A stretch of DNA of 46,407 bases from LMUY01 sp964242925 (GTDB taxonomy: Bacteria > Pseudomonadota > Alphaproteobacteria > Acetobacterales > Acetobacteraceae), in assembly GCA_964242925.1 (NCBI GenBank), contig CAXTBW010000025.1, forward strand, positions 1 through 46,407. Reading direction: 5' to 3'. A program made the position numbers and the translations under genes. Positions 1 to 10,115 of this stretch are shown in pieces; the stretch's first letter is position 1; each line of letters starts with the position of its first letter. The notes beneath the pieces are model-generated. The model had not been told where the DNA came from. It ran no database searches and saw only the letters and a list, made by a program, of their open reading frames with translations.

Positions 1-2
1 CG

Positions 3-1097
3 CCGTGGGCCGGGCCGGGCGTGCCGCTGAAGGCGATCAAGTGGATGATGATGACCCACCGCCCGCTGGTCATCCGCCCCCTGCTGGAGCCGTTCATGTG
101 GCGCTGGATGGCGCTCATGCTGCGCAACTGCACCGAGGCCGCCTATCACGTGAACAAGGCCCGCATGGTGCGGCTGGCGGAATACTCGCGCGACTGCCTG
201 ATGGCGCTGCGGGCGGACACCGGGCTGCGCTACGACGACCGCCAGTCCGGCACGCTGCAGCTGTTCCGCACGCAGAAGCAGCTGGACCACACGGCGGAGG
301 ACACCGCCGTGCTGGACGAGGGCGGCGTGCGCTACGCCGTGCTGGACCGCGCCGGCTGCATCGCCGCGGAGCCCGCGCTGGCCCATGCGAAGGGTCGCTT
401 CCTCGGCGGGCTGCAGCTGCCCGGCGACGAGACCGGGGACGCGCACCAGTTCACCCAGCGCCTCGCCGCGATGGCCGCGGACCACGGCGTGGACTTCCGC
501 TACGGCGAGTCGGTGGAGCGGCTGGTGGCGGAGGACGGGCGCGTCACCGGCGTGGTGGCCGGCGGGCAGACGCATCTGGCCGACGCCACCGTGCTGGCCC
601 TGGGCAGCTACTCCCGCCAGCTGCTGGCGCCGCTCGGCATCCAGATCCCGGTCTACCCGGTGAAAGGCTACTCGATCACCGTGCCGGTCGAGAACGAGGC
701 CGGCGCGCCCGTGTCCACGGTGATGGACGAGACCTACAAGGTCGCGATCACCCGGCTCGGCGATCGCATCCGCGTCGGCGGCACGGCGGAGCTGGCCGGG
801 TTCAGCGCCATCCTGTCGGAGCCGCGGCGCGCCACGCTGGCCTTCTCGGTGGGGAATTTGTTCCCGGAAGGCGGCGACGTGAAGAAGGCGAGCTTCTGGA
901 CCGGGCTGCGGCCGATGACCCCGGATGGCACGCCGATCATCGGGCCGACGCGGGTGCAGAACCTGTGGCTGAACACCGGGCACGGCACGCTGGGCTGGAC
1001 CATGTCGTGCGGCTCGGCGCGGGTGCTGGCGGACCTGATCAGCGGCCGCGCGCCGGAGATCGAGCACGAGGACCTGGCCGTCGCGCGCTATGGCTGA
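3..1097 (+). CDS. dadA: D-amino acid dehydrogenase (DadA-like), 5' end missing
   Basis: FAD-dependent oxidoreductase of the DAO/DadA family, expected to oxidise D-amino acids to 2-oxo acids and ammonia while passing electrons to the respiratory chain. The frame is open from the first bases of the window; the N-terminal Rossmann glycine motif lies outside it. The visible start PWAGPGVPLKAIKWM matches the DadA region about 55-60 residues into the protein. The C-terminal stretch GLRPMTPDGTPIIGP, followed by NTGHGTLGWTMSCGSA, is the family's substrate/FAD-binding end. About 364 of the usual roughly 415-430 residues are present. Family assignment is strong. The exact substrate is unknown; no alanine racemase gene is visible beside it. 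Confidence 0.88.
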   Translation, partial: PWAGPGVPLKAIKWMMMTHRPLVIRPLLEPFMWRWMALMLRNCTEAAYHVNKARMVRLAEYSRDCLMALRADTGLRYDDRQSGTLQLFRTQKQLDHTAEDTAVLDEGGVRYAVLDRAGCIAAEPALAHAKGRFLGGLQLPGDETGDAHQFTQRLAAMAADHGVDFRYGESVERLVAEDGRVTGVVAGGQTHLADATVLALGSYSRQLLAPLGIQIPVYPVKGYSITVPVENEAGAPVSTVMDETYKVAITRLGDRIRVGGTAELAGFSAILSEPRRATLAFSVGNLFPEGGDVKKASFWTGLRPMTPDGTPIIGPTRVQNLWLNTGHGTLGWTMSCGSARVLADLISGRAPEIEHEDLAVARYG

Positions 1098-1288
1098 AGG
1101 CCGCAATGTCGGGCTCGAAATCGTCCGGCGGCCTGGCGGTCCTGCTGGCGCTGTTCTCCCATCACACCAACAACATCTCGTTCTGGTTCGGCTGCGCGCC
1201 GCCGGCTGGCGTGCTCTACGGCGGCGACCTGGGCGTTATGGCGGAAGCGATTAACCACAGGTTCATCGCAGCATGGGACGGTGCCGCC

Positions 1289-1600
1289 ATGCCGCTCACC
1301 TCGCATTTCTTCCGGGATGGACCGGCGGCATGGCTGCCGGCTGGCGTGCTGTCCGTGTGCATGGCCGGCGCGCTGCTCGCTGTCATGCGGCCGCGGCCCG
1401 GCGGGCTTGTCGCCCTGGTTTACCCGCCCTGGTGGTCGGCCCAACGCACCATCGAGGCGGCAGCGGCTGCGGGGGACCTTGTCCGCTTCGGAGCGTGGCC
1501 CGGCATCGTCGTCGTGCGGCCGGCGCCGGGTGCTGGAGATGGCGGGGCGTGGTTCCGGCTTGATCCGCTCAGATCGGGGTTGTGCGGTGACAGCCGATAG
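1289..1600 (+). CDS. Small single-pass membrane protein, function unknown
   Basis: A 103-residue reading frame starting ATGCCGCTC. It has one hydrophobic segment (about residues 16-36) and then a soluble tail with an LVYPPWWS motif, a GIVVVRP strand and the ending FRLDPLRSGLC. The pattern (one membrane helix, 'hPPW', a small alpha/beta tail ending in 'LDPhhhGxC') is one I recall from short uncharacterised alphaproteobacterial proteins, but I cannot name it. Its stop overlaps the GTG start of the chemotaxis receptor by 14 nt, which suggests translational coupling. An earlier in-frame ATG at 1239 would lengthen it. I prefer 1289 because the hydrophobic segment then sits near the N-terminus. Chance open frames are common at this GC content, so confidence is moderate. 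Confidence 0.5.
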   Translation: MPLTSHFFRDGPAAWLPAGVLSVCMAGALLAVMRPRPGGLVALVYPPWWSAQRTIEAAAAAGDLVRFGAWPGIVVVRPAPGAGDGGAWFRLDPLRSGLCGDSR

Positions 1601-3086
1601 CGTCGCCCAACCGCCCGGGGATGATTTGTCGTCCGGGGCTGAGCTGCATCGCCTGCGTCGCCAGGTCGATCTTGGTTTGCAGGCGCTGCTCTGGCTGCAT
1701 GTCCCGCTCTGCGTCGTGCTGGCGCTGGCGTTGGGACGGTCCGTTCCAGCGGCGGTGCTCGCGGCGGGTGGCGCGGCAGCGGCGGCGACGTTGACCTGGA
1801 CGCTCTGCGGGACAGGTCTGGCCACGCGGCTGACGATTGGCGTCGCCTTGATGGGGTCCGATGCCGTGTTGCTCGGCGTAGCGGCCGGGGAGCCCTGGCA
1901 GGCGGACCTGCACATGTATTTCTTCGCCAGCCTGGCGCTGTTGTCCGCTTACTGCGACTGGCGGGTCGTGCTGGTCGCCGGGGGGTCGTTGGCTCTGCAT
2001 CACCTGGTGCTGAACGAAACGCTGCCCGCGCTGGTCTACCCAGGCGGCGGAGACCTGCGGCGCGTGGCGTTGCACGCCAGCGTCGTCGTGCTGGAAGCCG
2101 GCGTGCTGATCTGGGTCACCCTTGCCGTCGAGCGGCTGCTGCACCGGTTGGAGGTCGCGCGCCAAACGGCCCGGCTGGTTGACGAGCGAGCGGTTTGCGC
2201 CGCGGCGGCGGCCGAGCAACGCGCAGCAACGGAGCGGCGCGACACGGCTCGCCAAGTGGCCGCTGCGTTCAAGGCAACCGTGAGCGCCATGCTTGGGGAG
2301 ATGGTTGAGGCGACGGATGAGGTGCGCCGAACGGCGACGGGACTGTCCGTCATCGCCAAGGATGCGTCGCAGCAGACAGCTGAGATCGCCGCTACGTCGG
2401 AACGCACGGCGGCGATCGCCAGCAACGTCTCCACCGCGGCGGAACGGCTGGTGGCGGACGTTGTCGCCTTGCCGGGGGAAATGATGCGCGCCGCGTCATT
2501 TGCGCGCGAAGCGGCGGCCGACGCGGAAGCGACTCGGCTGACCATTTCCGAGCTTGCGTCCGCATCGGTCCAGATCGGGACCGTGGTCGAACTGATCGAC
2601 GGCATAGCCGCACGGACCAAGCTTCTGGCGCTCAACGCCACTATCGAAGCGGCTCGGGCGGGCGAGTCGGGGTTGGGGTTCGCGGTGGTCGCCGCCGAGG
2701 TGAAGGCGCTTGCCGCGCAAACCGCACGCGCCACTGCGGACGTGAAACGCCAGGTCGCCTCGATCCAGGCGCGCTCCACGCCGGCAGTCGACGCGATCGG
2801 CGCGATCGCCCGCTCGCTGGTCGGCCTGGGCATCGCAACGCGGGAGGTGGCCGAATCCGTCGAGCGCAATGTCTCCGCCACCCGGGACATCTCGGCCGCC
2901 GTCCAGCGCTCCGCGGCGGGCAGCGAGACCATCAGCGGCAATCTTTCGAACCTGGTCCGCAGCGTCGCCGGCGCCGATTTGGCCGCGGCGGACGCTCAGC
3001 AGGCGGCCGCCACCCTGTCGAGCCGCTCGGACCGCCTCACCGCGGAGCTGGACCGCTTCGTCCAGTCCGTGCTTCAGGCGGCCTGA
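1587..3086 (+). CDS. Methyl-accepting chemotaxis protein with polytopic membrane N-terminus
   Basis: Chemoreceptor, 499 residues from the GTG start at 1587, which is preceded by GGGG about 7 nt upstream. Residues 30-185 carry about six hydrophobic segments and the motif HHLVLN; there is no periplasmic Cache or 4HB sensor. A linker rich in Ala, Glu and Arg follows. The signalling hairpin lies near residues 347-380 (LLALNATIEAARAGE then GFAVVAAEVKALA), the CheA/CheW contact region. The membrane part may itself sense a membrane or intracellular signal, by analogy with other receptors of this build. Upstream in-frame starts (ATG 1539 or 1281) would add residues without domain character. No che genes are in the window, so this is an orphan receptor coupled to the small protein upstream. 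Confidence 0.88.
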   Translation: MTADSVAQPPGDDLSSGAELHRLRRQVDLGLQALLWLHVPLCVVLALALGRSVPAAVLAAGGAAAAATLTWTLCGTGLATRLTIGVALMGSDAVLLGVAAGEPWQADLHMYFFASLALLSAYCDWRVVLVAGGSLALHHLVLNETLPALVYPGGGDLRRVALHASVVVLEAGVLIWVTLAVERLLHRLEVARQTARLVDERAVCAAAAAEQRAATERRDTARQVAAAFKATVSAMLGEMVEATDEVRRTATGLSVIAKDASQQTAEIAATSERTAAIASNVSTAAERLVADVVALPGEMMRAASFAREAAADAEATRLTISELASASVQIGTVVELIDGIAARTKLLALNATIEAARAGESGLGFAVVAAEVKALAAQTARATADVKRQVASIQARSTPAVDAIGAIARSLVGLGIATREVAESVERNVSATRDISAAVQRSAAGSETISGNLSNLVRSVAGADLAAADAQQAAATLSSRSDRLTAELDRFVQSVLQAA

Positions 3087-3092
3087 GCAGGA

Positions 3093-3785
3093 TCAGCTTG
3101 CAGCCTGCGCCCCCGCTTGCGCCGTTGCCACCGCCATGGCGAGCCGGTCCAGCTCCGGATCCGGGATGCCCGCCGCGTGCAGCCCGGCGCAGGTGCGCAA
3201 CAGGTAGTCGGCGCAGCTGCCCAGCTCGCCGCCCGCGGTCGCCAGGCGGTCGATGATCTGCTCCCGCGTCAGCGCGCCGGCATACTGGTCGGCGGCGCGG
3301 TTGATGGTGAACGCGAGCCCGGCGCCGAACCGTGCGCCACTCGAGTCCAGCAGGTCCAGCCAGCGCGGCACGTAGCTGCCGGCCAGCATTTCGCGCCGCC
3401 ATATTAGTCGCAGCTCCGCTTCCAACACCTCTTCCGCCAGTCGGAAGGCGACGCCGCCGCAGGACTCGCCCGCGTCCAGCCCGAGCACCAGGCCGGGCTT
3501 GTCCGCCGTGCCGCGGCCCGCGGTGGTGGACAGGCAGAATGCGCGATGCCACCCCTGGACGGTCGCGGACCGGCGCTCCTCGAACAGGATGGACGGGTTC
3601 CAGATCAGCGAGCCGTAGCCGAAAAGCCACACCGGCTCCCCCGGCGGGCGCGCGGCCAGCGTCTGGCGCAGCGACTCCGCGCGCTCGTCCTCGGTCAGCA
3701 GCCGCAGCGACGGGTTGGAGCGCGACACCATCGCGTCGATCCCGCCCGCTTCCAGCAGCGCGCGGGTGATCACCACGTCCGTCAT
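3093..3785 (-). CDS. Gamma-glutamylcyclotransferase, ChaC family
   Basis: 230-residue protein with the ChaC signature FGYGSLIWNPS near residue 55 and the catalytic-region Glu in RREMLAG. ChaC enzymes cleave the gamma-glutamyl bond of glutathione, giving 5-oxoproline and Cys-Gly in the cytosol. The ATG at 3785 overlaps the stop of the nitronate monooxygenase gene (ATGA), so the two are probably co-translated. The open frame extends upstream into that gene, but the extension is Arg/Pro-rich out-of-frame readthrough and is excluded. The N-terminus is about 45 residues longer than the minimal ChaC core. The gene ends 7 nt after the convergent chemoreceptor stop. Confidence 0.88.
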   Translation of the reverse strand: MTDVVITRALLEAGGIDAMVSRSNPSLRLLTEDERAESLRQTLAARPPGEPVWLFGYGSLIWNPSILFEERRSATVQGWHRAFCLSTTAGRGTADKPGLVLGLDAGESCGGVAFRLAEEVLEAELRLIWRREMLAGSYVPRWLDLLDSSGARFGAGLAFTINRAADQYAGALTREQIIDRLATAGGELGSCADYLLRTCAGLHAAGIPDPELDRLAMAVATAQAGAQAAS

Positions 3786-4726
3786 GCGGCGCTGACGGAC
3801 AGCCAGAGGCGGCCGCGGGCGGCGGCGTATTCGCGCGACAGCCGCGCCACCAATTCGGCCACGGGGACCACGCCGCGCACGCTGCCGACGCCCTGGCCGG
3901 CGCCCCATATGTCCTTCCAGGCCTTGGCCGGGCGGTTGTCGCCGAAGTTCATCGCCTTGGCGTCGCTGACCGGCAGGTCGTCCGGATCCAGCCCGGCGCG
4001 CGCCAGGCTGCCGCGCAGGTAGTTGCCGTGCACGCCCGAGATCAGGTTGGTGTAGACGATGTCCGCCGCCGCCGACTCGACCAGCATCTGCTTATACTCC
4101 GGGGCCGCATTGGCCTCCTCCGTCGCGATGAAGGCGGACCCGATATACGCGAAATCCGCCCCCATCGCCTGCGCCGCCAGCACGGCGCCGCCGGTGGCGA
4201 TGGCGCCCGATAGCGCGACCGGGCCGTCGAACCAGGCGCGGATCTCCGCCACCAGCGCGAACGGCGACACCAGCCCGGCATGGCCGCCCGCGCCTGCCGC
4301 CACCGCGATCAGCCCGTCGGCGCCCTTGGCGACCGCCTTTTTCGCGAATGCGTCGCTGATCACGTCGTGCAGCACGATGCCGCCATAGGAGTGCACCGCT
4401 TCGCACACCTCCGCGCGCGCGCCCAGGGAGGTGATGACGATGGGCGCCCGGTATTTCACGCACAGCTCGACGTCGTGCATCAGCCGGTCGTTGGAACGGT
4501 GCACGATCTGGTTCACCGCATAAGGCGCGTCCGCCTCGCCCAATTCGCCGTTCATGCGCTTCAGCCACTCCTCCAGCACGGGGCCGGGGCGCGCGTTCAG
4601 CGCGGGGAAGGCGCCGACGATCCCGGCGCGGCACTGCGCGATCGCCATGTCCGGGTTCGAGATGAGGAACAGCGGCGAGCCGATCACCGGCAGTCGCAGC
4701 CGGTCGAACAGGGCGGGGACGGGCAT
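3782..4726 (-). CDS. Nitronate monooxygenase (NPD-type FMN enzyme)
   Basis: 314-residue TIM-barrel flavoprotein of the nitronate monooxygenase/2-nitropropane dioxygenase family. It starts at the ATG at 4726 with AGGAG 8 nt upstream. Diagnostic motifs are the N-terminal RLPVIGSPLFLIS, AAGAGGHAG (phosphate and active-site His region) and GAIATGGAVLAAQAMGAD, followed by IGSAFIATEEANA. The family oxidises alkyl nitronates such as propionate 3-nitronate with O2. The physiological substrate is uncertain, and some relatives act in fatty-acid or xenobiotic pathways. It is divergent from the beta-oxidation fusion gene across 130 bp and coupled to chaC downstream. Confidence 0.9.
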   Translation of the reverse strand: MPVPALFDRLRLPVIGSPLFLISNPDMAIAQCRAGIVGAFPALNARPGPVLEEWLKRMNGELGEADAPYAVNQIVHRSNDRLMHDVELCVKYRAPIVITSLGARAEVCEAVHSYGGIVLHDVISDAFAKKAVAKGADGLIAVAAGAGGHAGLVSPFALVAEIRAWFDGPVALSGAIATGGAVLAAQAMGADFAYIGSAFIATEEANAAPEYKQMLVESAAADIVYTNLISGVHGNYLRGSLARAGLDPDDLPVSDAKAMNFGDNRPAKAWKDIWGAGQGVGSVRGVVPVAELVARLSREYAAARGRLWLSVSAA

Positions 4727-4745
4727 TGGAGCGGCTCCTGGCCAA

Positions 4746-4773
4746 TTGACGCCCTGCGGCGGCGGCCTAAGGT
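4746..4773 (+). promoter_or_regulatory. Candidate sigma70-like promoter for the beta-oxidation operon
   Basis: TTGACG (4746-4751), a 16-nt spacer and TAAGGT (4768-4773) lie in the 130-bp divergent region, oriented toward the hydratase/dehydrogenase gene with a leader of about 80 nt. The -35 is near consensus and the -10 is weak. Seen by eye only. Confidence 0.28.
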
Positions 4774-4856
4774 CACGAGACAGGAAGGCGGCCGGGCCGG
4801 TCAAGCGCCGTGCGCAAGCGCCGCCAGGGAACGTTGTCACGCTGAAGGTCTACAAT

Positions 4857-6917
<2,061 letters not shown>

Positions 6918-6931
6918 GAAAGGACGCGACC

Positions 6932-8140
6932 ATGGACCTGAGCTTCACTCCCGAGGAACGCGCCTTCCGGCAGGAGATGCGGGACTTCTTCCGCACCCGG
7001 ATCCCGGCCGAGATCCGCGACCGCGCCGCCAAGGGCGAGCACGTGTCCAAGGCGGATCTGCAGACCACGCAGCGCGCCATGAACGGGGCCGGCCTGGCCG
7101 CGCCGCACTGGCCGGTGGAATGGGGCGGCAAGGACTGGACGCCGGTGCAGTCCTACATCTGGCTGGACGAGATGCAGACCGCCTCGGTCCCGGCGCCGCT
7201 CGCGTTCAACACCTCCATGGTCGGCCCGGTGATCGCGCAATTCGGCAACCAGGCGCAGAAGCAGCGTTTCCTGCCGCCGACCGCCAACTTGGACATCTGG
7301 TGGTGTCAAGGCTTCTCCGAGCCCGGCGCCGGGTCGGACCTGGCCGCATTGCGCACCACCGCCGTTCGCGACGGCGAGCACTGGGTGGTGAACGGACAGA
7401 AGACGTGGACGACGCTGGCGCAATACGCCGACTGGATCTTCTGCCTGTGCCGCACCGACCCGAATGCGGCCAAGAAGCAGGAGGGCATCTCGTTTATCCT
7501 GATCGACATGACGACGCCGGGCATCACGGTGCGGCCGATTCAGACGCTGGACGGCGGCCATGAGGTGAACGAGGTGTGGTTCGACGACGTGCGCGTCCCG
7601 GCGGAGAATCTGGTCGGTCACGAAAACCGCGGTTGGGACTACGCCAAGTTCCTGCTCGGCAATGAGAGGACAGGCATCGCCCGGGTGGGCGTGAGCAAGG
7701 CGCGGCTGATCCGGCTGCGCCAGCTGGCGGCGCTGGAGCGCATGGGCGGCCGCCCGCTGATCGAGGATCGCGGGTTCCGCGAGCGGCTGACCGCGGTGGA
7801 GATCGAGCTGCGCGCGCTGGAGATGACGCAACTGCGTTTCGTTGCCGCCGAGCGGGGCCGCGCCAAGGGCAAGCCGAACCCGGCGAGTTCGATCCTCAAG
7901 ATCAAGGGCTCGGAGATCCAGCAGGCGACCACCGAGCTGCTGATGGAGGTCGTCGGGCCGTACGCAATGCCGTTTCGCGCTGGCGCGGAGAGCGAGGGCG
8001 ACAACGACCCGGCGTCGATTGGCCCGGACTACGCGGCGGAGGCGGCGCCGACGTATTTCAACTGGCGGAAGATATCGATCTACGGTGGGTCCAACGAGAT
8101 CCAACGCAACATCGTCGCCAAGGCGATCCTAGGGTTCTAA
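6932..8140 (+). CDS. Acyl-CoA dehydrogenase (larger subunit type)
   Basis: 402-residue acyl-CoA dehydrogenase starting at ATG 6932 behind GGAAAGGA. Features are the N-terminal SFTPEERAFRQEMRDFF, the middle beta-domain with QGFSEPGAGSDLA (FAD and substrate contact), and the C-terminal IYGGSNEIQRNI. The base Glu of the YEGT motif found in medium-chain enzymes is Gly here, as in many FadE/CaiA-like paralogues, so the catalytic base must be elsewhere or in a partner. It follows the hydratase/dehydrogenase gene by 14 nt and precedes a second, dissimilar acyl-CoA dehydrogenase. The two may form a heteromer. Substrate chain length cannot be read. Confidence 0.92.
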   Translation: MDLSFTPEERAFRQEMRDFFRTRIPAEIRDRAAKGEHVSKADLQTTQRAMNGAGLAAPHWPVEWGGKDWTPVQSYIWLDEMQTASVPAPLAFNTSMVGPVIAQFGNQAQKQRFLPPTANLDIWWCQGFSEPGAGSDLAALRTTAVRDGEHWVVNGQKTWTTLAQYADWIFCLCRTDPNAAKKQEGISFILIDMTTPGITVRPIQTLDGGHEVNEVWFDDVRVPAENLVGHENRGWDYAKFLLGNERTGIARVGVSKARLIRLRQLAALERMGGRPLIEDRGFRERLTAVEIELRALEMTQLRFVAAERGRAKGKPNPASSILKIKGSEIQQATTELLMEVVGPYAMPFRAGAESEGDNDPASIGPDYAAEAAPTYFNWRKISIYGGSNEIQRNIVAKAILGF

Positions 8141-8156
8141 CGCAGCCCACCCCCAT

Positions 8157-8296
8157 GCCGTCATGCCAGGGCTTGACCCTGTTATCCACTGGCCGCGATA
8201 GACGATGTAGAGCCTGGTTGGCGCTATCAGAACGCAATGTGGAAGCGCCAGTGTGGCTGGGATGCCGTGGACCAGGTCAAACCCTGGCATGACGGC
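8157..8296. repeat. REP-like inverted repeat element (gene-less, ~140 bp)
   Basis: The left arm begins GCCGTCATGCCAGGG at 8157. The right arm ending at 8296 is its reverse complement: 15 bases perfect, then a C/T mismatch, then TTGACC. Each arm can fold on its own (CAGGG-CTTGA-CCCTG on the left; CCAGG with CCTGG on the right). The left arm is preceded by CCCACCCCCAT, as in the element at 44505, and matches that element's arm at about 25 of 32 positions. The centre of about 95 bp has no reading frame of note. It lies between two acyl-CoA dehydrogenase genes. Interpreted as a non-autonomous (MITE/BIME-like) relative of the GIY-YIG element. Confidence 0.75.
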
Positions 8297-8335
8297 GTTG
8301 GCGACGCGGCCCTCGCAACACGGCGGAGCAAGCGC

Positions 8336-9478
8336 ATGGACTTTGACCTGAACGACGACCAGCGACTGTTGAAGGACACCGTTGATCGCCTGCTGGCCGA
8401 CCGCTACGGCTTCGACCAGCGCCGCGCCGCGATGGCGGAACCCGGCGGATGGTCGCGCGCGACATGGGCGCAATTCGCCGAACTGGGCCTGCTCGGGCTG
8501 CCGTTCGCCGAGGCGCATGGCGGGTTTGGCGGCGGCCCGGTCGAGATGATGATCGTGGCCGAGGCCTTTGGCCGCGCGCTCGTCGTCGAACCCTACTTCG
8601 CCACCGTGGTGCTCGGCGGCGGACTGCTCCGTCACGCTGGGGACAGCGCGCTGCAGGCCGATCTGCTGCCCCGCGTCGCAGCCGGCGAACTCACCCTCGC
8701 GTTCGCGCAGGTCGAACGCCATTCCCGCCACGAACTGCACAACGTCGCCACCATAGCCCGGCCAGACGGCGCGCGCTGGCGGCTCGAGGGCGAGAAGGGC
8801 GTCGTTCTGCATGGCGACTGCGCCGGCAAGCTGCTTGTCACCGCGCGCACCGCCGGGGGCACGCGGGACCGCGATGGCATCGGCCTGTTCCTGGTGGACG
8901 CGCCTGGCGAGGGCGTGTCGGTCCGCGGCTACGCGACCCAGGACGGGCTGCGCGCGGCGGAGGCGTCGTTCGCCGGCGCGACCGGCCTGCCCCTCGGCGA
9001 CCCGGCCGGCGCGCTTCCCATAGTCGAGCGGGTGGCCGACGAGGCGCTCGCCTACCTGACCGCGGAAGCCGTCGGGATCCTGCAGGCAATGCACGATTCG
9101 ACGATCGACTACATGAAGCAGCGCAAGCAGTTCGGCCGCCCGATCGGAGATTTCCAGGCGCTGCAGCACCGCGCGGTCGACATGTATGTTGCGCTGGAAC
9201 AGGCGCGCTCGATGGCCATGCTCGCGACAATGCTGTCAGGCGACAATGATTCGGTGGAACGCCACCGGGCCGTGGCCGCGGCGAAGGTTCAGATCGGACG
9301 GTCCGGTCGAAAACTGGCGCAGGAGGCGGTGCAGCTGCATGGCGGCATCGGCGTGACCATGGAGTACATGGTCGGCCACTACTTCAAGCGGATGGCGATG
9401 ATCGAGCTGTTGTTCGGCGATGCCGAATCGCACCTTGCGGACTTGGCCGCAGGCGGGGGAGCGCTGGAGGCGGCCTGA
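8336..9478 (+). CDS. Acyl-CoA dehydrogenase (second, divergent subunit type)
   Basis: 380-residue acyl-CoA dehydrogenase family protein beginning MDFDLNDDQRLLKD. The central domain is shorter and less conserved than in its neighbour, with no clear GSD flavin motif (FAQVERHSRHEL stands in its place). The C-terminal domain is typical: YMKQRKQFGRPIGDFQALQHR, then LHGGIGVTMEYMVGHYFKR. Such weak-FAD-motif proteins beside a canonical paralogue are known from FadE pairs that form alpha2beta2 enzymes in steroid side-chain degradation. A similar role is an inference here. The ATG at 8336 fits the family N-terminus; the open frame upstream reads through the REP-like repeat and is discarded. Confidence 0.9.
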   Translation: MDFDLNDDQRLLKDTVDRLLADRYGFDQRRAAMAEPGGWSRATWAQFAELGLLGLPFAEAHGGFGGGPVEMMIVAEAFGRALVVEPYFATVVLGGGLLRHAGDSALQADLLPRVAAGELTLAFAQVERHSRHELHNVATIARPDGARWRLEGEKGVVLHGDCAGKLLVTARTAGGTRDRDGIGLFLVDAPGEGVSVRGYATQDGLRAAEASFAGATGLPLGDPAGALPIVERVADEALAYLTAEAVGILQAMHDSTIDYMKQRKQFGRPIGDFQALQHRAVDMYVALEQARSMAMLATMLSGDNDSVERHRAVAAAKVQIGRSGRKLAQEAVQLHGGIGVTMEYMVGHYFKRMAMIELLFGDAESHLADLAAGGGALEAA

Positions 9479-9500
9479 CCGCCCCCAGCGTTCATGTACG

Positions 9501-9773
9501 CTACTGCTGCGTGTAGCCGCTGTTTGGCTGGACGTAGCCGTTTGGCTGAGCGTAGCCGTTCTGCTGCGCAGCGGCGTTGCGGCGCCGCACGACTGCTGCG
9601 TGGTGGCCGACCGCGCACCCCGCGGCGGCGCCCAAAATGCCGTGGTGACCGGCGTAATGCCCGGCGACACCGCCAACGGCGGCGCCGGAGATGCAGCCGA
9701 TCGCCTTGGCGTCATGCGGCATTGCGACGCTGGCAACGGAAGCGAGCAGGGCGAGAGCGATGAGCGACTTCAT
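9501..9773 (-). CDS. Small secreted Gly/His-rich protein A
   Basis: 90-residue protein starting MKSLIALALLASVASVA, a clear Sec signal peptide with likely cleavage near AKA (residue 22). The mature part has a glycine-rich core, CISGAAVGGVAGHYAGHHG, then LGAAAGCAVGHHA, and a Gln/Asn/Tyr-rich tail with NGYAQP-type repeats. The core resembles glycine-zipper segments of small envelope proteins, with two Cys and several His that could bind metal or pair. The next gene encodes a paralogue of the same core, so the pair arose by tandem duplication. Function unknown. I start at ATG 9773, where the signal peptide begins. Confidence 0.75.
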   Translation of the reverse strand: MKSLIALALLASVASVAMPHDAKAIGCISGAAVGGVAGHYAGHHGILGAAAGCAVGHHAAVVRRRNAAAQQNGYAQPNGYVQPNSGYTQQ

Positions 9774-9848
9774 GACGGGTGCCTTGTTGAGATGGTGGCG
9801 CAACGCCGGGCTTGACCGGCCGTTGCACGCTGTGTGGCGCTGATGTCG

Positions 9849-10064
9849 TTATTGCGGCGCCGGCGTGGCAGGAGGCGCCTTTTTCGCCGCCTCGTGGTGA
9901 CCGACGGCGCAACCCGCCGCAGCGCCCAGAACGCCATGCCGCCCCGCCACGTGACCGGCGACCGCCCCCACAGCGGCGCCGGACGCGCAGCCCGCGGCGA
10001 GAGCGGCATTCGACATGCCGGCAGTCAGCAGCGCTGCAGCCGCTAGTGCAATCAAGAGCTTCAT
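9849..10064 (-). CDS. Small secreted Gly/His-rich protein B
   Basis: 71-residue paralogue of the adjacent protein: signal peptide MKLLIALAAAALLTAG with cleavage near ALA, then the shared core GCASGAAVGAVAGHVAGRHG and LGAAAGCAVGHHEA, then a short Lys/Pro/Ala tail instead of the Gln/Asn/Tyr tail. Both Cys and the terminal GHH are retained. It sits 75 nt upstream of protein A on the same strand. No enzyme motif is present; an envelope or structural role is possible but unproven. I start at ATG 10064, the only start that places the signal peptide at the N-terminus. Confidence 0.75.
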   Translation of the reverse strand: MKLLIALAAAALLTAGMSNAALAAGCASGAAVGAVAGHVAGRHGVLGAAAGCAVGHHEAAKKAPPATPAPQ

Positions 10065-10115
10065 CGGTGAACTCCAAAACAGTGCCCATTCCCAACGCTT
10101 GAGACGCCGCACCGT

